A stretch of 64,000 nucleotides of DNA from Ascidia mentula (Eukaryota; Chordata; Ascidiacea; Phlebobranchia; Ascidiidae). The stretch is from assembly GCA_947561715.1 (NCBI GenBank), contig OX387200.1, positions 560,501 through 624,500 on the forward strand, in the 5' to 3' direction. Position numbers and translations under genes: made by a program. Positions 49,101-60,600 of this stretch are shown piece by piece. The notes below the pieces were generated by a model. That model did no database searches. It saw only the letters and a program-made list of their open reading frames with translations, and was not told the origin of the DNA. Every line of letters starts with the position of its first letter. Position 1 is the stretch's first letter.

Positions 49101-52100
49101 AGTATTGTCTGGGTTACACCCTTGCATGTGATCCCGCCCAACTTTGCTGAACGCAGAACTGTTGTTGTTACTTTACGCGTGTGTAGCAAGAACGCTGCCA
49201 ATATTTATTGTTTAAAATCGATAAATGACTTCAACCTCAGTGCTTGCCTTCCTTGAAAACCTACTCCAGGATGCTTGGAGTGAAATTAAATCGGCTTAAG
49301 ACGTCTGCAATATTAAACTAACGTACAGGTTTCGTATGATTGCATTCATTCCGTGTTCCTTCATCGCGTAAATCGCAAGTTAAGTGGGATTTCCAGTTGA
49401 GTCTTCATTGTTGATAATAAGGATTAGATGTGGCGGAGGCCTCATTCAGTTTGTTAATAAAAAACACATTTTACAATTTCGTAAAAAGTAACTTTGCAGT
49501 TAAATGTAAGTGTATAATGTTGAGCATAAATGTCACATATTTCTGTAGTAGTGAGTTAACAAAATTTTGTCCTTCTTGCGTCACAATCGGCGACGTTCTT
49601 TTGTTTATTGTTGCTACACCACGTCAAAATACGCCCAATTATACTTGAAAATGACATTGTACACGAAGTTTGTAAGTTTTAAACACTTTGTATTGAACTG
49701 AACGAATGTGGTTCTTTCCGGATATTTCGTTCATCCGAAGCCACCCGTTCATAGCCGGCAATTTCATAAGCGCCATGTCATGTGTTTGCAGCTAAAAAAT
49801 ACGTTTTGCAAAACGTTTTTCTCTGCCAGCAGCTGTGGAGGCTCCTGCGCTAAATCGTTGAAACAATTGGCGACTGCGCAAGTTTCCCAAACCTTTTCAC
49901 TTCTAATAGTTCGTTTCCTTTTTGGTAAAAAGACACATTTGCTTCTCATATTATTTCAACCGCATCGTGCGGTATTTCCATTAACTCCTTCCCCTTCTCC
50001 CCCGCCCACTTCGCTGTTGCGATTCAAGTTTTTGACGCATGTTCATCAGGTTTGCTTCCATCAGACAATGGTATGATGCCGTGCTTGCGGCCTCGGCGGT
50101 TTCTTCGCTTTCCTATACGTGACAAATTGTCACATAAAATACAATGTTGTGATGCAGGAAACCCGCAGGTTGAGCCACAAACTGTGATAAGTTGAAGTTA
50201 CCCATCCACCCCTCTAACATAAATGTGGGTTCGGTGTCTCGCTTGAAATCATTTACTATTCTGCTGCCTTCGGTAAATAGGTTGTTATTTTATCTGGGAT
50301 GACAACTTTACAAGCAATTAGCTGAATGTGTCAAAAGGACAAGCACTTCATAGATTCGTGAAGCCTACATTAAAAACTTTCCAATGAAAACTCACTTTTC
50401 GTGGCATTTTTGTTGGTGCCACTTAGGTTAGGCCTCCCCTGACGTAAAAGGTAGACATCCAGTGTTAAGTGTGTTGAAGCCAGTGTGTAGCGTGGTAACA
50501 GGTTTATGTCAGATGTTCACGCACAACCATTTTACTCCAGCAGGCGTTAGTCATCTTGCAGGAACTGACGAGAAAGAGCCGTGGAACAAGTTGTTTGCTA
50601 ATTTTTGAAAGAATGGAAACGCCCACGTTCTGTGAGTTCGGTTGTGAGTCAGTGAAATTCCAAGAGAGTTTCTACCTCACAGTGCAGAACATATGGAAAA
50701 GGTTCCTGGTTGGCGGATTCTTGTTTGTCAGCAAAGATAACATTTGTGATTTTGTTGCCACGTTGTGTTTTGTGATAAGTCGAGGTGGAGTTTTGTGTTT
50801 GGTAAAAGTCGCCCAAGGTTTTATTATTCAGTGAAGCAGAAAGCCTCAGATAAATATCCGGTTTCTGCAAAAACACAGAAAGTAAACCATGTAACAAGTT
50901 CGCCTGAGATTAATCTTCCAGCAAGGGTTCCACAGCCTCCGGGCCACAAGTGAAATATCACTTCCTGTTATATTACTGAATTAGAAAAACTGTTTCGTCT
51001 GAGCAGAATTTCGTGAAAATGTTGTTGTGCGGGTCACGTGACCGGCGTGATGCTCCTCCCCAAAATATGAGACGCATTTTTCGTCAAAACCGAAGGAAAC
51101 GACGCAGTTAGCCGAACTTGACAACGATTGATGACGATTGTTAAACAATTTGATCGAATCGTTGTGGAGGAAACTGTGACAAGACGCAAATTACGCGGTT
51201 CTGAAAACTCGTGCTCTCCGGATTAGCGCGTTCACATTTTATTCCTTCCGTCGTTCGCCGTCTGGAGTGTTTTTGTTTTGTCTCCAGATAAACAATTCCA
51301 ACACTTTCACACAACTGTAAGTTTTCTGCAGAGATGTTGCTTTTCAACCTTGATTCGAAACCACCTTAAAATAACCTGTTTTAAACAAGAAATATACAAA
51401 GTGTGCAAACCAAAGAATTACGTCTTAAAGACGTGCTCGAAAAAGTTGTTGTCTGTATAATGCTTCGCCTAATATGATGTCGGTTGAATGCACAGCGGTC
51501 GTTGCAGAATGTCACGTAGCGTTTGGGTAAAGTGTTTGTCCATAGTTAGTTTTTAGCCGACGGGATTCGCCCACATATGTCCCTCTACCTATTGTAATCG
51601 TTAGGAAAACCCACCAGACTTTCTTGAAGTTTTCTAACGTGTTGTTATTGTGTTTCACTTTCCTGTCTAAGCGTTGCTTCCATCGCGACACAATCGATTG
51701 CTTTGGTCCTCGCAGCTTTACAGAGCCTGCTTACAAGTGTGTGGGTTCATCTTTGCACCTTTTTAGGTAAGAATGGGACACAAATCACCTGTGTTGTTGT
51801 CGTGTGTTTAAAGTCCGAGCTGTCGACAAACCGTTGATTTGTTGCCACAATTATATTCATGCATTACAAAGTTTGTAACCTTGTTTATTACCTACTTTGA
51901 GAATTATCTTAATAATTTCGTAGTATTAGGAGATAGTTGGGGATGTTTCATCAAATTATTTTGAATCTTCTGATTAAAAAATAGCCAGATTATTCCCTGT
52001 TTACTTAAACATGCTTAAGTTTAAAATATATATGAAAATAACGTAAGCTAGATATGTGAATAACCAGTATGCATAGAATGGCGTATGATTGCCAGCCAAT

Positions 52101-55100
52101 CGATGCAAAATGTACATTAGAAGATGCCTCCTTACAATGGTTCAGAATGTAGTCACAATTCATCATAGGACGACAATTTCCGATTCATACATCGCTTCTA
52201 TGAAAAACGTCTCGCATCGTTTATAAATTACCCAGGCAATATACGCGACATTCGTGAGACATCATGCCTCGTCCTAGAAGGGCGGCGTTCAGAGTTGATC
52301 TTACTTCCAGTTAAACTAGTTTGTTAAATGTGGCTTGGTCCTTTGCGGTAAGCTTTTGATTTCTTGAACTGCTTTAGAGAAAGTTAACCTTGCATGGTGC
52401 GTGTTAGCTTAAACAGTTCACTGTTGTTTGTTGAAGTGGATACTTGCGGTTACCTTCAGTTGTATTAACATTCTCCATGATACAATGTAGTTTGCCTGTT
52501 CCCCTACATGCCTTGCAAAGTGGGAGTCAGTTTACTATTATATGGCTCAGGTATTCTTCAGACCTTATGAGAATTAAGTAGTGGCAATTACGTCAAGACG
52601 TTCCACCGCCATTTTTGTGGTCGATGTTAAGGTTTTATCTATGGAAACATAAGATGTGATATTTTTGTAATACGTCTGGAAAGAAGCTCAGGATGGTAAG
52701 CTGTTAAACTTTAGTGATGTCATGTTTAGAAATAAACTTAAAACAAATAAAATGTCCTAATATATGGAGGATTCGCCCATTTTCTTGGTATAAAAAGGCT
52801 ATGAATTTAGACGCGAAAAATTATTTAAGTTCCTCCACAAGTTTCCAGTTACATAAAACCTTATGGAGATCAGCCAACGTCCTGATGAGGATTGCCGCAA
52901 CCTTATGGCCAGGTTTGACTCGTTTGGAATTTTCCAATAAATTCGAAAAGTTGCCGCCAAGCATATTTCACACCGATTCGCCGCGCGCAGTCGCTTTGTT
53001 TATCAGCCCTCCTCGTTGAACCGTTGTGAAATACACGGCTTGTTTTCGTGTAAAAGCTCCGGGATCTCCTGGGTTTCTTGTCTCCTCTGCTGGCCGTTTG
53101 CCCGATGGCGTCGTCGAATTTCAGGGAAAAAGCTTCGCGGGTCGTTCGGCTTCCTCGGTCCCTTCTCCGCTTCGAGCTCGTTTTGTTGAAGGAAGTCGCG
53201 GGCGCTTCTACAATAATTATTGTGAAACGCTTTTAAGAAGTGAGCCTCGTGGACGCAGAAATTTTGAGCATGATTTAACGTGGCGGGAACGTGAGGAATC
53301 AGTTGTGTATCTTATTGTGAAAGCACAAACACTCTGACGTGTCTTAATTCTGCGAGATCATGTGTAAATTCGTGCATAGTTTTGTTCCAACCTGTTTTAT
53401 AACGCAACCTTATGATTTGAAACATTTGGAAGACTTTTTGATTATTAAACCAATCTGCAGATATTTGCAACACACAGTAAGTGTTGAATGGTGACTTACT
53501 GTTTGTCCATTTACTTATTTCCTTCGTAGAGAAACTCCACAGCCTTTTGGAGCTAATTTTTAAACTTGCTGTGTTTTTTGACATGGGCAGTGCAAAGGAT
53601 GTAATGACAGTAAAAAAATCCTTTTGAACCATTCTTGCCACAGCATATGTGAGATATGAGGCCACACTCTCTTTCCCGTCATTGCGTGGAAAGGAGACGG
53701 CTTCGGACCCGCTTACATAAAGACAGTCAATAGTCGCGTGTTTCTCATACAATGACAGCAAAACTGCTTCACAGGCGTCGCATTCTTCAAGCTTAGATCA
53801 CTGCATGTTGTTGCTTGCGTGGCAAAGGCTAGGTTTTGGGTTGGTGTACTGTCCGTTTACGGGGTTTATATACTTCACATTTAGTGGAGTAATATGTTCA
53901 TTTCTTAAACCAGTTATGTTACAAGAAGGCAGTTGTGTTTCTTTCAAGAAGTTGTGTGTGCTGGCAAAGAGAAGTCGGGATTGTGATTGTCGTCAATGCA
54001 AGTGTGTGTGCTTGTTTTAAGAATATGGGGAATTTATGAATTTCAAGAGTACTGATTGTTTGTTGTGTTTATTCACAAGAACATCGTACATACCCTGACA
54101 CTTGCTCAATCATGTTCTACTGGTTTGTGGTTAAACTTTCTTGGAAACGATAGCTGCTGAATTTTTTGATGATTTGCGTCGATTGGAAGCACAGTTTTGA
54201 TATTATTACTTTGACGCTAAACGTGTGCGTCACAAAAATAACCATTATAATAGTTTGCATTAAAAACACGGATAGATTGTAATCTTGTTCAGTGCATAGG
54301 TTCAGTCTATTTTCCTCTACTGTCAGGTTTTCGAGCTAAACACTCTGTAAAACGCTGTTCAAGCACTGTTCATAAAACAAACAAAAACCTGCAGGAAGTT
54401 GACAAGGTTTAAAAACCAATGACTGGAATTATGTGAACTTAGAACCGAACAAACAACTTAGTCGTGACAGCTGTCCAAGAATAGCTGATTTTGGACTTGG
54501 TATTTGGGCAACGGATGCCGCGTAGCCTCGTGCACTTTGATACCGGAATCGCCGGCTCTGAGTTGCTATGAGAATAAAACAAGAGAACGATGATTCGTGA
54601 GAACGACAAGACAGGAAAACTGCTATGAGTTGGCCATCGCAAGCTGCCTACGCAGATGTTGGCTTTAGTTAAAATCCGTTTAGACGTTTGTGAAACTACA
54701 GCAATGGTAAAATAGTTGAACGGTGACAACTCGAGCAACTATGGTCGTTCATTTCACCCTAGTGCCAACATACTATGTGGTGTATTGGTTTGTTTGTCTT
54801 ACAAAGTTTTAAAATGTTCAACATTTTGTCCTCAAGTTGAATTTAATTAGTGCACAGTGCAATGTGAAGGATGTGCAGGAGTTTGCTGCAGAATGCTGTT
54901 TTTGCAGGAAACATTTCATGTGTGTGGTTGGATTTGTTAAAGTTTACTTGATAACCAGTGCATGTTTTCTTGACATATCCAATTAACACAATAAATATTA
55001 AACGAAATAGTTTTAATTGTGCAAACAAAATAGTGTGGGCGCACATTTGACAGCGGTTGTAGAGAAATTCAGTTACACGCAAACGTTAGAGAAGAAGGTC

Positions 55101-55269
55101 GAAAGTTTTACAAATTAGCCGTAAATTTATACGAAGTATTTTGTGCGTGTCAATCCGCTAGATGTCGCTATGAATGTGTTTATTGCGAACTTTTGTTGGT
55201 TGTGGTTTTTGATGACGAGCCCTGGAGTTATCCCAACCATGAAAGCAGTTAAATACATATTGTGTAAAT

Positions 55270-55312
55270 GACCCAGACATCGGGGGTTCAAACCCCAGGA
55301 TGGAAAGTTTTT
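55270..55312 (+). repeat. tRNA T-arm-like fragment
   Basis: GGGGGTTCAAACCCCAGG has the pairing and B-box bases of a tRNA T-arm. No A box or D-arm is found upstream, so it is at most a decayed tRNA-derived repeat. Confidence 0.25.
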
Positions 55313-56159
55313 TTGTGCGATTTATCGTCCTGATATACGACGCTTGTCGTGCTTTTACGATCCTTGCATCGTAAATGCAGCGCGGGCATGTTGCGAGTTT
55401 TACGAAAACTTAATGCTGGCAACTTGCATTTAACGATCGTTGCATTAAACTCACGTTTACTGAACGCGTTGCATGAAACCACACACTCGTAAAAAAGAGA
55501 TCCGCATCATGCTTGTCCTGAAACGAGAGAAACCGAAAGAAAAAGGGGAGCAGGAAAGAGAGAGAACAGGAGCAGAAAAAGGGGCGGAGGTGCGAATGGG
55601 TGGTGTAACGTTACCAGGTTGAGGTGAAACACGTTGGCTCGCGTCCGGTTTTAAGACTTGCCTCTGATAAATTGGTTTCTTCTCTAAATGGTCCCCGAGG
55701 TAAAGGCGCACAGGACAAGTCGCTTAAATTAATTTGATTCGGAAGCGATTCGCCGTCCTTAAGCCGTATCTCTCTTCTGTGACTATATTTTAGTCGCTGA
55801 GCACGAAGACGCCCTGGGTCTGACATTTTCACCGATTATGGTCCATTATTCTGGGATTTTGTTCAATTAAAGTCAAAAGGCAGGTTAACGAGTTAGTCAC
55901 AAACAAACTAATTTATCAATCATTTATTTTTCAACGTTTGTCCTCGTTCTATCACCGTATCGTCCATTGAGTTTCGTCCCATATCTACACAATAAGAAAA
56001 GTATATATTGACCCCCAACGCTTCGAACAACAATTAAACACAATTAGAAACTCATTACGCGACACCTGTTATGTTATAATTATGTGTTTTAAGTTTCCGG
56101 AAACGACCTTCTGTTTATGTTGCGAATGTGGCGTAGTGTAACTTCCTGCCACGTAACAA

Positions 56160-56215
56160 CGTTAAGATTTGAACTCTTCACCTAATCAACCGAGCCAGGT
56201 CGCCCGCGATTAAAC
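56160..56215 (-). repeat. tRNA-derived SINE-like fragment with shortened middle
   Basis: On the minus strand CTGGCTCGGTTGATTAGG resembles a D-arm/A box and GAGTTCAAATCTT a B box. They are too close for a cloverleaf, so the piece is a repeat with an internal deletion. Confidence 0.35.
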
Positions 56216-57168
56216 CTGCAACGTATAGCTTGTTACGTAAATTTAAACATGCATGTTGACTTGCAACACTAGTGACCGATTCACTCATGCTTTCAACTGT
56301 TTCATGGACTCTGTTTGCTGATCTGCAAAACATTGCAACTGCATAAAAAAATCAAGGTGAAAATAGTTTAACCTCCGAGTTGACTCGATGCCCTTTCTTA
56401 CAACCCGTCAGAAAGGGACGGTGTCATCTATAGATAGACATTACAAGTTACTCGATGAACGTGCAACAGAAAATCGCACCAATCAGCATCTAGGAGCATG
56501 CCTTACAGAAACAAACAACAATCTTAGACACGACCAACACGCCATATCATCATGAGTGACCCTGCTGTCCACAATAAGGACAGAGCGAAAGCTGTTACGT
56601 GCTTGAAGGGGACAGTAACTAATTGTTGAAAATTAACGAACGTTCATGATGGTTTAGGGACGTTGTTTTAAGTGGAAGACAGAAAAATTGTGCGTTTTCA
56701 AACCGTTCGTCACATCTTTGGGTGCCAACTTCGGCATATTTGTTTAATTACTTACTTAAACTTTGACCATTTGTATTTCAACATGTTTATTCATAGTTTT
56801 TCAGCCTTTGGAAATTTCAAAGATTTGGGCGTTAAAGAGCGAAAACAATGTGCAAGCAGATACTCGTATGGTTGTGACGAACTTCGGGAAAACTTCGCAA
56901 CGAAATGTTGCAATAATCGTGTGGGTAAAGCTCGAGTCAAGTTGTACTCAAAACTACACCACGATATGTTATACGGCGAGAGGAAAGGCGTTTATCACAA
57001 GCGGGCCTGGCGCGTTAACGTTCATTAATCGTCCGCCACTAATTAACGAGCGGGTATAGCTATCTCATAACCCCGCAGTCGCGTGCTGAGTGCTGTCTTC
57101 TTTGAATACGGCGCTTGCCGCAGTCGTCCCCTCACGACTGCTGTTCTGTCTGAACCACGGGAGAAAAA

Positions 57169-57291
57169 ATGGCGTCGCTCGTTAAGTTGGCGAGAAATAT
57201 CTGCTTTGTTTCACTTCTGGCGATGCATCCGAGGTTGAGGCTCAGACAGACTTTAGTGCAGGACGAACGGTGTGCTCTGAAAAACTTTTGA
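57169..57291 (+). CDS. Small upstream reading frame of 40 aa before PROX
   Basis: ATG GCG TCG opens a 40-codon frame (MASLVKLARNICFVSLLAMH...), ending with TGA at 57289. A strong donor (TAA/GTGAGT, 57395) follows, and the acceptor of the first PROX coding exon is at 57681-57682. The frame may therefore lie in a 5' non-coding exon and act as an upstream reading frame. It could equally be chance; no family is recognised. Confidence 0.25.
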   Translation: MASLVKLARNICFVSLLAMHPRLRLRQTLVQDERCALKNF

Positions 57292-57687
57292 TAATTGTTT
57301 CTTCAGGGGGCGTTTTTGTTCTGCTCCGTTGGAGTTCAGATAACCGCATTTGAAGGTTTTTTGGACTTCAGTTGAATTGAATATTTGAGTATAAGTGAGT
57401 TGGTTGTTGGCTGGGTGCCGAGTATGTTTATAAATTTTTGTCAAAGTAAACTTTGAACCAATTGTGCTCATGTAGGCTGTAAGCCTCAAGAACAGGTTTA
57501 GTCAAAATACGTAGGAATCGAATACTTGCTTTGTATATTTGGCACTTTTTAACATTGAATTACGATTGGAACGTTTATTTGCATGGCAAATTAGGTGTCA
57601 TGTAGGCAAGGTTGAAAATAGTTGATTGTGCGTCAAACAGTTTTGTACTTATTAACGATTTATTTGTTGTTGTCTGTTTTAGTGCTT

Positions 57688-60600
57688 ATGGTGCGCAATA
57701 TTAAAACCTCCAGCACTAATTCTTCATCTGGTAAAAATTTTCTTAAAGTTTACAACTTTGACGCAATGCTGACGTCAAGCCGACGTCACACACCTTCGTA
57801 TCATTCATCGATGTCTGCAGACGGCGAAAACTCATCCGTGGTGCTCATGCCATCCCGGGTAGAAACCGGAGAGCGACGCGGGAACTTGGCGTCTCAAAAC
57901 ACCGCGGAACTGACTCCGAGTCCCCGAAGTTCTGTTGACTGGCAAAGCAACGACGTTCTTGACTTGTCACCTGGCTCAGCGAAACAAGCCGACGACCATC
58001 GCGAATCTCCACAACCCGACAACGACAGCTTCGATAAACGTGACGATGATGACGTCACAAGCGAACACGATCGCGATTCTGACTTATACGACGGAAGTTC
58101 GGATTCGAATTCTTCCCCCGATTGTGACGTCACAGTCGCGCAAGCCAAGCGGGCGCGCGTCGAGAACATCGTGACCAACATACGCGATCGACCAAACAAA
58201 CCACGTTCTGTCAGCGACGACGACGTCATGGCCGATCGCGTTGTGACGTCACCGATCGAAGGTGAAAGTCGGAAGAGGAAGATTGAGGAAAAGTTGAGGG
58301 AGTGGCAGGAGAAGATAGTCCAAGAAGGTGAGTTGGTTTGCTTATGAAACGGAATAAAATAAAGTCTTTAAACATACGATTATGCAGAGCTTTGTTATTC
58401 TTGTTAAAAATAATTAGTTATATCTTAACATTTTATTTGAATAAGACAAAAACTGAAGATGCCAATAGGCAATATTAATATTTCTTTGATAAAGATCTCA
58501 TACTGGTGTGATCGTATTTTACTCCTTTTTAACACCTCGACTTTGTGCTGCTGTGGTCGAGTTTTATGATTTCGATGTTTTCCCTGCAGGGGTGTCCTCC
58601 CCCAGCGAGTTCATACAACAAGCTTTGAACCTGGTCGCGTCAGGATCTGACGTCACCTCCGGTCAGAACTATCTGGAATGTTCCCAACAGCGAAACAGGA
58701 GCCCAGACACCACGACCTGGTCGCCGACGGTGAAGCGATCGAGAATCGACGAAGCTTTAAACAATTCAGCGATGGAGAAAGCTTCCTACCGCGGCGCGAT
58801 CAACGTTTCCATTCCCGGCGATGGCGGTTCTTGGGGGGCGGGCCACGACTCCAACGCTTATGACGTCATACTGGATACTCTGAAGCGTGAATTGTCCTTC
58901 GTGTTTGACAAAGTAACCGAACGGTTGGCACGACGCGTCTGCGAGGAACTTGTCCACACTGGGATCCCCAACCCCTCCCAGTCCACACTGAGGGGGAACG
59001 GAAGTGACGAAGTGTTTCTCATGGGAGGTGGGGGGATCAAGGACCGCCACGGCGGTCGGATGAGCGGTGTGTCTAATGTTGCGAAAGAAACAGAAAGAGA
59101 ATCCAGTTTTGTTGTTGAAGGTGATTATGAAAAATGTTGTAACTGAACTGATTTACAACTTAGATGGTGTGGCTTTTTTAAAGATTACTAAGACTTTTGT
59201 TGTAAAAATATTTGTATTTTGAAATTAGGACTTTTTTTTAATGTGATGAATTAATTATTCATTTTTAAAATGTACTGCTGTGATTAGATGGTGTAGAGCA
59301 CCTCAGGACTTCCAGTCAATCTCAACTCTGCTTCGGCGACGTCGAAGTTCGTCGCGACAATTCTACGGGAAACAGGGATCAGATTGGCCGCAGAGAGGTA
59401 GCTGGTTATACCGAACTTACAAGTAAAGATGATGTCCGAATGGGAAACTCGGTTCCGCATCTAGTGAAGATGGAGGGTGACCCTGAAAGAAAGACGTCTT
59501 CTTGTGATTCTTTTAGGTCAGTAATTGCATAAATTTTGTTGTTACTTATGTTGTTATATTGAAACGGAAATACGTTTATTTTCGTATCAGCGCAACAAGC
59601 TTACAAGTTTTTTTCTTTTTAGACCAAGAATCCCCGACGACGAACAGACGCAAGCCCTTTCCCTGGTGACACGCAAACTATCATCAGTACCGGAAAGGTC
59701 TTCCACGGGCTCCTCATCAGCAGGAAGAGCATTTGTTTCCTTGACTTCCCCAAACTGCAGGGAAGCAAGGAACGCGGATGAGGAATTCAGGTCCAGACGA
59801 CAGACGGACTCTACGGGATCAACCAGGGAGAATAAACAAGACTTACAACCATCCACCAGAAGAGAGGATTCGACCAGCTCCTCCACCAACCGCAACATCC
59901 CCAATCTTGAAAAAGTATCATTTGCTCCTTCCTCCAGGAAGAGTGTCTTCTCATCGTTCTTTCCTGCCCGAGCTCCCACAATGCTCCCGCTACAGGACTC
60001 TTCATCCTTCCCTGCTCCTCCCGGATGGAATCTTTCTGCCGCATCCGGAGCATTCCGCCATCCTGCACGTCAACACAACGGGTATTCCCCAAGTGGTCAT
60101 CACTATTCTTCAATGCATCTCGATGCTCAGCAAAAACTCATCTCCAACCTCTCGCCCTCGGATGCAGGACACGCTAAGAGTCCATCACTCCCATCTCCAT
60201 TCTTCCAGGGAAAGTCCTCTCTCTACTCCCCCCTGCAATCTTCCTACCCGTTCCCATCCGGGCAGATTCCGTTTCCCCTCATTCCCGCGTTCCACCAGGG
60301 GGCGCTCGCAAGCGCACTAGCGTCACGTGACTACGGTAGATTGAGGGAGGGTTTGGATCACGCAAGCTTGCGCCACCTATCGACGAGAACGACAACGCGG
60401 GAAAGCGGGAAAACCAGAGGTGAGCGAAGTTTTGTGAATTAAAATTGCATCGAGTGAGCAATGTGTTTGCTTATAACGTGTTAATATATTGAACTTTCCG
60501 CAGTGTCAGGGTTGATGGGCCACCACATGGATTTGAAATGCGACTCCCCAGATTTCGGTGCCAACTCAACAGATGTAAGTCCATACTCCACGGCATCGAT

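Larger units (their letters stand above)
42297..57168. other. About 15 kb without a supported gene, upstream of PROX
   Basis: Open frames of up to 164 codons occur on both strands but none shows a known domain, a splice structure or family similarity. GC-richer patches lie near 51140-51260, 53030-53300 and 55480-55840. One CRE palindrome is at 47408. Given the developmental gene that follows, distal regulatory DNA is a reasonable but untested reading. Smaller repeats inside are listed separately. Confidence 0.5.

Noticed and set aside
57622-57687. Hydrophobic leader (YLLTIYLLLSVLVL) in front of PROX, like a signal peptide
   Set aside because: The stretch is the pyrimidine-rich end of an intron with its acceptor at 57681-57682. 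A signal peptide on a homeodomain factor makes no sense.
59587-60320. Long open frames on the other strand and in a second frame over a PROX exon
   Set aside because: They are shadows of the serine- and proline-rich coding exon; the true frame continues the splice phase and matches PROX.
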